A DNA stretch of 64,000 nucleotides from Pirellulaceae bacterium (lineage in GTDB: Bacteria; Planctomycetota; Planctomycetia; Pirellulales; Pirellulaceae). The notes under the pieces were generated by a model. That model saw only the letters and a list, made by a program, of their open reading frames with translations, was not told the origin of the DNA and ran no database searches. The position numbers and the translations under genes are program-made. Numbering within the stretch: position 1 is the stretch's first letter; each line of letters begins with the position of its first letter. Location: the NCBI GenBank assembly GCA_016784735.1, contig JADHUC010000002.1, positions 1 through 64,000 on the forward strand, given 5' to 3'. Of the stretch, positions 34,569 through 42,558 are shown one piece after another.

Positions 34569-35846
34569 CTACTTGGGCGGTTCGGCCGCCACCGGTTTGC
34601 CGTTGGAAGACTCTTTGGGAAGAATGGCGATCGCTTCCAATTCACAGAGCAACTCCGGACGGCAGACACCCGTTTCGACAAGCGTATTGGGCACGTGGCG
34701 AATGCCCCAATCCTTCAGGATCTGCTCGTACATTTCCAGGTACTCGGCGTCTTTCAAGAATGTTGCGATCTGGGTCACGTCCTCGAAACTCGATCCTTGA
34801 GCGGCGAGCAATTCTTTGACGTTCAGCAACATTCGTTCGATCTGTTTGTACGGATCGTCCAAATGAACCGTGGCGCCTTTTTCGTCCACGCTTGCCGTAC
34901 CCGAGATATGCAGCACCACTTTTTCAGGGAAATCCAGCTTCATGCCGCGCGAGAATGCCGAGCCGTACTCGTCCGCCTCGTTCAGCGTTGGCGTATACAT
35001 GCGTTCGATGTTCACGCCATCGGTATCCAACAGTGCGTACAGGTCCAATCCAACCAGCGCCCTGAGTGGCCACAGTATGGACTGGATACCCGTGCTGGCC
35101 GGCAGAAGCGTGACACCCTCCTTGGCAAAGAAAACATTTCGCGAAAGATTGAATTCCGCATAGTCGCGGTCGATGTCGACCAAGTAACACCAAGTGCGAT
35201 AGACGTCCGTGAATTTCGCACCGAACTTGGCCAGCAACCTCTCGCAATTAACGAACATGCGATCGCTCTGCTCGCGAAACGTCCCTGGGTTGTCAGGATC
35301 GTCTGATATCCCGTTGATGTCCGTGATGTACAGATGGCGACGCCCGTCGATCGTCACCAGTTTGGCAGTTGTATCGGTCGCTTCGTCGTAAGACGTCTCG
35401 ACGGAGTAGGATTCGGGGTCCTTTGGCACGATCGCATGAATCTGGTGCTCGATCTTTTGGGCCGCACGAGCTGGCGGTTGCTGGAGGTAGGTGGTTGCCG
35501 GGAGTTGCTCAGCAGCCACACCAGCAGCTCCGTAAACCTCTTTCTGGACTCGCCGAAACGAGTCCATGTCCTCCGCGAAGTTCTCGAAGAACGCTCGTTC
35601 CCAAACCACGTGCGACATGTCCGCACCGCCTTGCTCCAAGAGCCCTGGAAGACAGCCGTAGAACCGGCGGGCTTGGCCCTCGAAGTCCAACTCGGGTGTC
35701 GGTCCCAAGACCGGTGCACATCGAACATATACCTCTCTCGTAAACTCGCTGTCGAGCGACACGACTTCGCCGCTGCACGTGTCCTTTTCGCAGGGGCAGT
35801 GAATCCGTAGCGGCGTGCGTTCGATTTCGGTCGTTGCCTGGGTCAT
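34569..35846 (-). CDS. Tandem RidA/YjgF-fold protein (chorismatase-like layout)
   Basis: 425 aa; AAAGGAG precedes the ATG. The C-terminal half (about 290-415) is a recognisable RidA/YjgF-type domain: KVVLHISGTASVDEKG, QIERMLLNVKELLAAQGSSFEDVTQ (shown in parts) and ETGVCRPELLCELEAIAILP. The N-terminal half has the same fold features in weaker form (RRFYGCLPGLLEQGGADMSHV, HLYITDINGISDDP). Two fused YjgF-like domains are the layout of chorismatases (FkbO/Hyg5) as well as of uncharacterised RidA fusions. The Arg of RidA that binds imine substrates appears conserved in GVCRPELLCE. No pathway genes are adjacent, so the substrate is open. Confidence 0.72.
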   Translation of the reverse strand: MTQATTEIERTPLRIHCPCEKDTCSGEVVSLDSEFTREVYVRCAPVLGPTPELDFEGQARRFYGCLPGLLEQGGADMSHVVWERAFFENFAEDMDSFRRVQKEVYGAAGVAAEQLPATTYLQQPPARAAQKIEHQIHAIVPKDPESYSVETSYDEATDTTAKLVTIDGRRHLYITDINGISDDPDNPGTFREQSDRMFVNCERLLAKFGAKFTDVYRTWCYLVDIDRDYAEFNLSRNVFFAKEGVTLLPASTGIQSILWPLRALVGLDLYALLDTDGVNIERMYTPTLNEADEYGSAFSRGMKLDFPEKVVLHISGTASVDEKGATVHLDDPYKQIERMLLNVKELLAAQGSSFEDVTQIATFLKDAEYLEMYEQILKDWGIRHVPNTLVETGVCRPELLCELEAIAILPKESSNGKPVAAEPPK

Positions 35847-36332
35847 TCAGTATGCTCCTTTGGATCTTCAGTTCCTTCCGCGAACCGGCCGTCGTCGCTT
35901 CGACATCCGGCCAGGCGTCACGGGAGATTTTGTCAGGTGGGTCCGGATCGGAGTTAACGTAAAGCTCGTCCGGTATCGCTTCGTGGCATGGTACGGCAGA
36001 TTGGCCAACGGGGTTCCCAATCTGCGACTGGCGGGTTGCTAGAGGAAACACAGATCAGTAAAGACGACGAAGGCTTCCAGTTTATCCGGAATCGTCGCGG
36101 TTCGCAAGATTCCAACCTAGACGAAACGCAACCCGCCGCCCTGAAGCGTGGGTTTCGGGGCTAGTCCTTTCGCAAGCCACTCATGCGGTGGGATCGCCCA
36201 AGTTGTATTGACTGCGATCGTTGCAGGTTTGGGCAAGAGAAATCGTTTGCACCGGTCGCAGCTTGTGGATATCTTGGATGCCACAAGCGGTTTTGTGACC
36301 TCGACTTACACCGCGACGGAAGGAGAAACGCA
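35847..36332. other. Intergenic region between divergent genes, with one palindrome
   Basis: No gene can be supported here. GCAGATTGG (35996-36004) and its complement CCAATCTGC (36017-36025) form a perfect 9-bp stem around CCAACGGGGTTC. Promoters for both the RidA-like gene and the DUF1080 gene must lie in this stretch, but I cannot mark -35/-10 elements with confidence. Confidence 0.6.
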
Positions 36333-37052
36333 ATGTTCCATCTATTTGGGAAATACTTGACCGCAATCTTGCTGGGTTTGACTGTGATTGGGGCGGCGAT
36401 TGCCGCGGACCCAACAACGGAAACCCTGATCGGCAAAGACCTTAGTACCTGGCGCGAGCCTCACGGCAATTGGCAGGTGGTCGGCAACGTCAATTCCGGC
36501 GGCGGCGACGGAGGCCAGCTTTTGGTCGCCTCACCCGGCGAGGGCGTCTTGGTCAACGGTACAAAGGGGCGGACGAGCAACATTCTTTCGAAGGTCGAAC
36601 ACGCAGACGTGGAAGCCCACATCGAGTTCATGGTACCCAAGGGATCAAACTCGGGAGTCTATTTCCAGTCGCGCTACGAAGTGCAAATTCTCGATAGTTG
36701 GGGGATCGACAAGCCCAAATACGGCGATTGCGGCGGCATCTACCAGCGATGGAAAGACGGCAAAGGCTTCGACGGACATCCACCCCGCGTCAATGCCAGC
36801 CGGCCGCCGGGCCACTGGCAAACGTTCGACGTGATCTTCCGCGCAGCGCGATTCGACCAATCCGGCAACAAGACCGAGAACGCTCGCTTCGTCAAAGTTG
36901 TGCACAACGGCGTTGTCGTCCACGAGAACGTCGAACTCACGGGACCAACACGCGCGGCCACTTTTGGTGACGAAAAGCCCACCGGCCCGCTGATGCTCCA
37001 AGGCGATCACGGACCGGTCGCATACAGGAACATCCGCATCAAGCCGCTTTAG
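36333..37052 (+). CDS. Exported DUF1080 (3-keto-disaccharide hydrolase-like) protein
   Basis: 239 aa from the ATG at 36333 with AAGGAG upstream; an in-frame extension to 36183 is rejected. Signal peptide about 8-25. The DUF1080 jelly-roll is visible: DLSTWREPHGNWQVVG, AHIEFMVPKGSNSGVYFQSR, YEVQILDSWG, CGGIYQ and GPLMLQGDHGPVAYRNIRIKP. Family members act on 3-keto-glycosides or bind sugars outside the cell, and they are greatly expanded in planctomycetes. It stands alone, convergent with the nitrilase gene. Confidence 0.9.
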   Translation: MFHLFGKYLTAILLGLTVIGAAIAADPTTETLIGKDLSTWREPHGNWQVVGNVNSGGGDGGQLLVASPGEGVLVNGTKGRTSNILSKVEHADVEAHIEFMVPKGSNSGVYFQSRYEVQILDSWGIDKPKYGDCGGIYQRWKDGKGFDGHPPRVNASRPPGHWQTFDVIFRAARFDQSGNKTENARFVKVVHNGVVVHENVELTGPTRAATFGDEKPTGPLMLQGDHGPVAYRNIRIKPL

Positions 37053-37113
37053 CTAGATTGACCGACGCTCACCAAGAACATCTCGGCCGTCCACGGATTA
37101 GGCACGTGGCAGT

Positions 37114-38529
37114 TCATGGGTCCCACCAGCGGTTGATTTCCTGCTTGATCTCGTCCTGCAAATAGTACAACTGCTCGCGCCGGTTGCGTTTGCCGCCGGG
37201 AGCGGACATCATCGTTCCTCCGTTGTACGCGGGCGAAGGCGAACAGTTGAGATCTAACGAAGCCATCAGGATCTTGACATGGCTATCGGGCACCTCGGCG
37301 TGGACGATGTCCTTGAAGGTGTTCATGTTGGGCGAAGTCGCCGTTCGGTAAGCATCGGGCTTCAGGATGTTTCGGCCCAGCGTGTCGTGGATCGAATACG
37401 GTAGGTTCCACGCGCTGCTGACGATCCGCACGCAGTTGTCCATCGACCGGGCATACAACACCTCGGGCTGATGCCCGGCATTTGGAAAGAGGACGATCTC
37501 CGCGCCTTTCAACGCCAACAACTGGCAGACATCCGGAAACCAACTGTCGTAGCAAATCACGATGCCCACCTTGCCGAAGTCCGTCTCGAAGACCGGCACT
37601 TTCGTGCCGGGCGTCACGCCTTGCTCGTTGTTCTCCGGACTGTAGGGGTGAATTTTGTCGTACATGCCGACCAGTTTGCCTTGGCGGTCGTAAAGTAGCG
37701 CCGTATTGAAGACTCGATCAGGCTCGTCCACTTTGCGCACGATCCCGCCGGCCACATACATGCCGTGCTTGCGCGCCATGGCGCTCATCAACTTGGACGA
37801 TGGACCGGGGACAGGCTCCGGCAAGAAGCCGCCTCGCATGTACTCGGTCAGCAAGACGATGTCGGCACCCGCCTTGCCGACGATATCCAGCACCTTCGCA
37901 CAACTATCGAGGTCGGTCTTCCCCTGTGTGCAGGCCACCTTGACCCACCGTGGCTCGACGGGCGATGTCTGGGACAGGGAGACTTCCCGGATCCAAGCCT
38001 TCCCATTGGCGCTAAAGCGAAAGAACACTTGGATCTCGGCCTTCGTTTGGCCTTCGCCCGGAAAGTGGATTTTCTCCGTACCTTCAACCCAACCGGCGTC
38101 CAGCTTGCGGAAATGGAAGACCCCGTTCTTCACTCCTGGACGAACGCACCGAAAGAGCAGATTCCGGTTCGGGTCCAGATCCTCTGACATCCGAAACACA
38201 ACGCGGTAGAGATACGTTCCGCCAAGTTTCACTGGGACCGCCTGAGACAGATACCCGGTACACTCGCCGTTGCCGCCACCCGTAGCCATCAGCAGCTTCC
38301 GGCCATCATTCTCTTCGAGCCGAAACACGGGCATCAGCGCAGGGCGAGCGGCCGCATTTTGCCACTGTTCGGGCAGTCCGCCGATCTCGCCCTTCTGGAA
38401 ATCGCCGTTCGCAACCACGTTTGCTCGATCATTCGGCGCCGACGTGGTTTCGCTTGTCGCCGAATCTGCCACAACCAGGGCGGCAACTGCACCGCATAGA
38501 AATCGACGAGTTAGTGAGGAAAATGACAC
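37114..38529 (-). CDS. Exported C-N hydrolase with N-terminal carbohydrate-binding-like domain
   Basis: 471 aa from the GTG at 38529, because AAAGGAGGT sits five bases before it; a longer frame to 38736 runs through a palindromic repeat and is rejected. Signal peptide about 8-27. Residues 36-190 look like a jelly-roll sugar-binding module (NVVANGDFQKGEIGGLPEQW, AWIREVSLS). Residues about 195-460 are a nitrilase-fold enzyme with Glu229 (LLTEYMRGG), Lys292 (YDKIHPYSP) and Cys326 (VICYDSWFP). It is downstream of a sulfatase in the same direction. A role in hydrolysing an N-acyl or carbamoyl group from a sugar derivative is a guess from that pairing. Confidence 0.85.
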   Translation of the reverse strand: MSFSSLTRRFLCGAVAALVVADSATSETTSAPNDRANVVANGDFQKGEIGGLPEQWQNAAARPALMPVFRLEENDGRKLLMATGGGNGECTGYLSQAVPVKLGGTYLYRVVFRMSEDLDPNRNLLFRCVRPGVKNGVFHFRKLDAGWVEGTEKIHFPGEGQTKAEIQVFFRFSANGKAWIREVSLSQTSPVEPRWVKVACTQGKTDLDSCAKVLDIVGKAGADIVLLTEYMRGGFLPEPVPGPSSKLMSAMARKHGMYVAGGIVRKVDEPDRVFNTALLYDRQGKLVGMYDKIHPYSPENNEQGVTPGTKVPVFETDFGKVGIVICYDSWFPDVCQLLALKGAEIVLFPNAGHQPEVLYARSMDNCVRIVSSAWNLPYSIHDTLGRNILKPDAYRTATSPNMNTFKDIVHAEVPDSHVKILMASLDLNCSPSPAYNGGTMMSAPGGKRNRREQLYYLQDEIKQEINRWWDP

Positions 38530-38579
38530 GAAAGACCTCCTTTGGTTCAGCCATCTCTTAGACGCTTTCCAGACGGAAT

Positions 38580-38646
38580 GGCAGGGGAATGGGGGCAGGG
38601 GAATAAGGTAATAGAACTCACATTCCCCTGCCCCCATTCCCCTGCC
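38580..38646. repeat. Perfect 25-bp inverted repeat between sulfatase and nitrilase genes
   Basis: GGCAGGGGAATGGGGGCAGG plus five bases (38580-38604) faces its exact complement (38622-38646). The arms also contain an internal direct repeat of GGCAGGGGAAT. The palindrome begins two bases from the sulfatase stop and could attenuate read-through into the nitrilase gene. Confidence 0.88.
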
Positions 38647-38647
38647 G

Positions 38648-40084
38648 TCATGGGCGACGCGGGCCATCGTCGAAGAACCGGGCGCCATTGCCAACGCGAT
38701 TATAGTCACCAATGTCGGCGCGTGTGGCTTCGGCAATTCTCAGAAGCCGCTCGACGATCTGCGGATGTTGGTTGGCTACATCCGCGGTCTCGCCGATGTC
38801 TGCTTCGAGGTCAAACAACATCGGGTCAGCCATGCCGATATCGTCACTGGGATGGATGTGACGGTTTGGCGCGAATGGCCGCAGCCACGGCGGACGTTCG
38901 GGCCGAGGCAGGTGCAACTTCCATTTGCCCTGACGAACGGCCTGCAGATGTGTCAGGAAATAGTAGCAGAATACCTTGTCTTCGTTCGCCTCGTCGAATT
39001 GCTCGTCAAGCAAATGTCGAATGTCCTCGCCGTCGATGATCCGATCGTCGGGCAACTTCGCGCCGGCCAGCACGCCGAACGTGGGCAGGACGTCCAGCGT
39101 CGAGGCGAGTTTGTCGCAAACGGTGCCCGCCGAGATGCGGCCCGGTGCCCAGAAGACGCACGGCACGCGAACGCCACCTTCCCATGTCGAGACCTTGCCG
39201 CTGCGAAGCGGCACTGCCGATCCGCCCTGGTCTTCCGGGCCGGCGCCCTGACGGAGGTTCTGATTCTTGATCAACCACGGACCGTTGTCGGAAGTAAACA
39301 GCACGTAGGTGCGCTCCGCCAAATCTTCATTTCGCAACGTTTCCAGAATGCGGCCGACGTGAAAGTCCATTTCCTCGACCACGTCGCCGTAGAGTCCCCG
39401 TTTGGACTTACCGCGAAAGCGATCCGATACATGCAGTGCCGTGTGCGGCATATTCGGGCAGAGATACACGAAGAACGGATGGTCCTTGCTCCGCCTGATG
39501 AATTCGATCGTCTCGTCCGTGTAGCGTTCGGTGGTGGTCACGTCTTGGCGGATGGGATCCTCGATGACCTTGCCGTCGCGCAGCAAAACGGTACGGGCCC
39601 AATTATCATTGCTGGACGGACTCCCAAAATGCATGTCGAATCCCTGGCCCTGAGGCAGCAGATCGACGTGGAAGCCTCGGTTGGTGTGCTTGGCCAGATC
39701 CCACTTGCCGATCATGGCCGTGGCGTAGTCCAACGGCCGCAGCAATTCGGCGATTGTGATTTCACGCTCGTGCAGGATCGGGTGGGTGTTCTTCACATTC
39801 CCGCGTTCGGCAACTCGCATGGGTTGGCAGCCGGTCATGATCGCCGCTCGGCTGGGGCCGCAGACCGGTTGGGCATAGAAGCTGGTGAACTTCATGCCCT
39901 CGGCGGCCATACGATCCAAGTTCGGCGTTCGGATCGCCTTCGAGCCAAAGCAGCCCAGATCGCCGTACCCCAGATCGTCGGCGAAAATGATGATAAAGTT
40001 GGGCGGTACGCGTTCAGCGGCCATGAGGGAACCGCCAATCGAAGTCGCAACACAGATCGCCGCGGCCGCAAGTGCCCGGAGCAT
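38648..40084 (-). CDS. Exported type I sulfatase
   Basis: 478 aa from the ATG at 40084 (AAGGACTTGAAGAC upstream). Signal peptide about 1-22. The metal site begins FADDLGYGDLGCFG (about 35-47). The formylglycine motif CGPSR starts at Cys75 and is the Cys type needing a radical-SAM or FGE maturase; none is in this window. Further hallmarks are MIGKWDLAK, PFFVYLCPNMPH, TSDNGPW and the C-terminal KWKLHLPRP. It should remove sulfate from sulfated polysaccharides in the periplasm or outside. It is the first gene of a pair with the nitrilase-like gene. Confidence 0.93.
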   Translation of the reverse strand: MLRALAAAAICVATSIGGSLMAAERVPPNFIIIFADDLGYGDLGCFGSKAIRTPNLDRMAAEGMKFTSFYAQPVCGPSRAAIMTGCQPMRVAERGNVKNTHPILHEREITIAELLRPLDYATAMIGKWDLAKHTNRGFHVDLLPQGQGFDMHFGSPSSNDNWARTVLLRDGKVIEDPIRQDVTTTERYTDETIEFIRRSKDHPFFVYLCPNMPHTALHVSDRFRGKSKRGLYGDVVEEMDFHVGRILETLRNEDLAERTYVLFTSDNGPWLIKNQNLRQGAGPEDQGGSAVPLRSGKVSTWEGGVRVPCVFWAPGRISAGTVCDKLASTLDVLPTFGVLAGAKLPDDRIIDGEDIRHLLDEQFDEANEDKVFCYYFLTHLQAVRQGKWKLHLPRPERPPWLRPFAPNRHIHPSDDIGMADPMLFDLEADIGETADVANQHPQIVERLLRIAEATRADIGDYNRVGNGARFFDDGPRRP

Positions 40085-40143
40085 GTCTTCAAGTCCTTTC
40101 AATTCTGAGTTTCCTGCCAGTCTCGCACGGGTCGGAGGTGGCA

Positions 40144-40263
40144 TTGTCCGTTCGAGTCATCCAAAATGGTGAACGATATAAGACCGTTGTCAAGATCCGA
40201 GGGCACGGGCTGAGGAAACGGTTACCGTTAGCCTACAGTGAATTAGTGGAGCAATTGAAGTGA
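40144..40263 (+). CDS. Possible 39-aa leader or small protein coupled to next gene
   Basis: A TTG at 40144 follows GGAGG at five-base spacing and opens a 39-codon frame ending LAYSELVEQLK. Its TGA overlaps the next gene's GTG as GTGA. The peptide is basic (SVRVIQNGERYKTVVKIRGHG) and resembles no family I know. The overlap and the ribosome site are the evidence; its shortness is the weakness. Confidence 0.4.
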   Translation: MSVRVIQNGERYKTVVKIRGHGLRKRLPLAYSELVEQLK

Positions 40264-40661
40264 AGACAACTCGTGCCGCCGTGATTGGACTTGCAGCCGC
40301 CGTAGCCGGCGGCGCGGCGGTCTTCTTAGTCGTGGTAATTGGGAGCCTCATTGGCGGCATTGTCGAGGCGTCGATTGGATCTCCCGTTGTCAGTTGGGAG
40401 ATGGCGCCGTTTGTCGTATGGTTCTTCGCCACGCCCGGAGGAGTGCTGGTTGCCGTGATCGGTGCGCTAACCGGCAGGTGGTGGAGCGGCCTGGCGATCG
40501 GCCTATTGATCCACGGAATGGGCTTCGGCTTTCTCCTCCTGTCGAATCCGAGCAATCCCTTCGCTGTCACTTGCTGGGCTTTCACTGTGGGCACCATCGC
40601 CGGCGGCGCAGCCGGAGCGATGGGCGGAGCCGTTCGTCAATTGCAGTCAGGAAACAACTGA
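40260..40661 (+). CDS. Small multi-TM membrane protein of unknown function
   Basis: 133 aa from a GTG at 40260 that overlaps the preceding small frame. Three or four hydrophobic helices are visible: AAVAGGAAVFLVVVIGSLIGG, MAPFVVWFFATPGGVLVAVIGAL, GLAIGLLIHGMGFGFLLL and TVGTIAGGAAGAMGGAV. Glycine-rich helices resemble small glycine-zipper membrane proteins. No family is recognised, and neighbours give no clue. Confidence 0.55.
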   Translation: MKTTRAAVIGLAAAVAGGAAVFLVVVIGSLIGGIVEASIGSPVVSWEMAPFVVWFFATPGGVLVAVIGALTGRWWSGLAIGLLIHGMGFGFLLLSNPSNPFAVTCWAFTVGTIAGGAAGAMGGAVRQLQSGNN

Positions 40662-40944
40662 CCGCTATCGGTTTTGAACAGGAGGTAACAAAGGTAACGG
40701 AGCCAATGCCCAGATTCTCTCTGTTTCCTCTGTTTTCTCCTGTGCAAGTTTGCGCAGACGCACTTGTGCTACGGTTACCGTCGTCATCAACGTGTCAAGA
40801 TCGACAGTCTGTTGCCGGTCTTGCCGGTCAACGGCATAATAGTGTGGCATTGGTTGGCCGAGGTGACTGGTTGGCCCGGTGACCTCGAGTGTATCCGAGA
40901 CCGAGTTAGTGTTTGAAATGTTGACAGGAGAGAAGGAGAACACC

Positions 40945-41421
40945 ATGAAGCGAGTTTCCATGACTTTTGCCGCGTTCCTTTTGGCTGCGCCCACCTTGTC
41001 GGCGGCAGCCGATGAGGTGACCTACCGCAAGCAGATCCGCCCCCTGTTCGAAGAGCGGTGTGCCTCCTGCCACGGTGCTGACGCACCTTACCTCGGGGAT
41101 TTCAAGGAGAAAAAGGAGGAGTACGTCGAGAATGACATCGGGCCACGCATGGACACCTACGCGGACTTGATCTTCTTCATCGGCTGGCCGGATACGGGCG
41201 CCATCATGCGCCGCCTGGATGATGGAAAGTCCACCAAGGACGGCAAGCCGGGGAATATGAACGAGTACCTCGGAGACGACGATCAGGAACGGCAGAAGAA
41301 CTTGAACGTCTTCAAGGCTTGGGTGGGCGAGGACGCCTGGAAGCTCAAACGGTGGAAGGCGCGAGGCGATGTCCCTGGCGCGACCAAGGAGGAAATCTCC
41401 AAGATGAAGCTGAAGTACTGA
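40945..41421 (+). CDS. Small exported c-type cytochrome
   Basis: 158 aa from the ATG at 40945; AGAAGGAG lies upstream and the in-frame extension to 40879 is rejected. Signal peptide about 1-23. One haem site, CASCH (residues 38-42), follows YRKQIRPLFEERC, the usual lead-in of planctomycete monohaem domains. The sixth ligand may be the Met in GKPGNMNEYLG. It should act in periplasmic electron transfer; no partner oxidoreductase is adjacent. The lysine-rich C-terminus is unremarkable. Confidence 0.87.
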   Translation: MKRVSMTFAAFLLAAPTLSAAADEVTYRKQIRPLFEERCASCHGADAPYLGDFKEKKEEYVENDIGPRMDTYADLIFFIGWPDTGAIMRRLDDGKSTKDGKPGNMNEYLGDDDQERQKNLNVFKAWVGEDAWKLKRWKARGDVPGATKEEISKMKLKY

Positions 41422-41460
41422 GCTAGCCGTGCGGACGGGGCCACGGTTCTGAGAGAACGG

Positions 41461-42234
41461 CTAATGCATCCGCTGATATAACGCCGCCGCGTCCATCGTC
41501 CAGGCCACGGCGGCGTGCAAGATGGCGCCGGGCCAAATCGACCCCGTTTTCAAGCTCATGAAGCCCAGTGCCAGTCCCGCCACGATTGATCCCAGCGTCT
41601 CCGGCAGCGGCTTGCCGAAGTGGATCAGGCAGTAGGGCACGGTCATCACGAGAATCGCGTACGCCCCGAAACGCCGCTTTGTCCCGTGCAGTAGAAACCC
41701 GCGGTAGAAGAACTCCAAAGCCAAGAACTGAACGCCGTACAGCATCTCCCAGACAATCAGTCTCGGCCAAAACGGTTCACCCTCCTCGAGCCGATAGAAC
41801 GGGTACGTCCGCTGGAAGCTGGCATCGGCCGACAAGTACAGTACGCATGGCAACATGACCAGGTACATCAACACATAGACCCACCACAGCGGCAAGGCAC
41901 GGCGAAATCCGATCCCGTAGTCGCGAAGGCTGCGTCCCCGGAGCAATCGGATTACCAGAAAAGGAATCACCGCGTAGGCGACGATGTGCAGGATTGCCCA
42001 ATGGGCCCGTCGCGCGAATTCGGCGCCGACACGTGCCGGATCCAACAGCCACTCGATGCTGCTCCCGCCAGCGATCGCATAATGCCCCGTTGTCAACGTC
42101 ACCGCTGCGGTCAACAGCACGGCGATCACTTCCCAATCCACGCGGCGTGCATCTTCGGACAATAAGAACGCACGCTGCTGGTTTTCCGCGTCGCGCAGCG
42201 GGGTTACGATAGAGTCGAGTAGTCTCCGGTACAT
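41461..42234 (-). CDS. CPBP-family intramembrane metalloprotease
   Basis: About 257 aa from the ATG at 42234; an in-frame ATG at 42348 is possible but adds residues unlike the family. Several membrane helices are visible. CPBP motifs occur in order: motif 1 as ALEFFYRGFLLH (Glu then Arg; the first Glu of the usual EExxxR is Leu, as in many EFFFRG-type members), motif 2 as CLIHFGKP, and motif 3 as HAAVAWTMD. Relatives (Rce1/CAAX protease-like, ABI) cleave membrane or prenylated proteins; bacterial substrates are mostly unknown. Convergent with the cytochrome gene. Confidence 0.8.
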   Translation of the reverse strand: MYRRLLDSIVTPLRDAENQQRAFLLSEDARRVDWEVIAVLLTAAVTLTTGHYAIAGGSSIEWLLDPARVGAEFARRAHWAILHIVAYAVIPFLVIRLLRGRSLRDYGIGFRRALPLWWVYVLMYLVMLPCVLYLSADASFQRTYPFYRLEEGEPFWPRLIVWEMLYGVQFLALEFFYRGFLLHGTKRRFGAYAILVMTVPYCLIHFGKPLPETLGSIVAGLALGFMSLKTGSIWPGAILHAAVAWTMDAAALYQRMH

Positions 42235-42558
42235 CTCAGGACCCTGGGCATTCAGCAATGACGAACTGCGAATCAGCCACACCGTCAGATGATGCGCCAT
42301 GGCGTGGGGTTTGGTCAATTGCCCGTACAGTCTTATGGACCTGTGCAATCAGCTCGGCGGTCGCTGTTTCGTTGCTGACATTTCACCGCGAAATCCCTTT
42401 GACGAATTTTCCTGCCCTAGAATATTCCTGCCTGGTTCTTTGGAGAGAGGGAGAAGGCAGGAATATTTCTGTGCAGGAATATGAAGACCTTCGCAAAACG
42501 ACCTTCACGAAACTCCGTACATCAATCGGCATTGTGCATTTCTGGAGAGCCATTAACT
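42235..42558. other. Intergenic region with AATATTCCTGCC repeat
   Basis: Between divergent genes. AATATTCCTGCC (42421-42432) faces GGCAGGAATATT (42456-42467), and a third copy of GCAGGAATAT lies at 42473-42482. This repeat type is also familiar from other planctomycetes. A 102-codon plus-strand frame (42258-42566) runs through it but is not supported. Confidence 0.65.

Noticed and set aside
38765-40108. 447-codon plus-strand frame
   Set aside because: It is antisense to the sulfatase, which has the catalytic motifs and a ribosome site; the frame has no signal or family resemblance.
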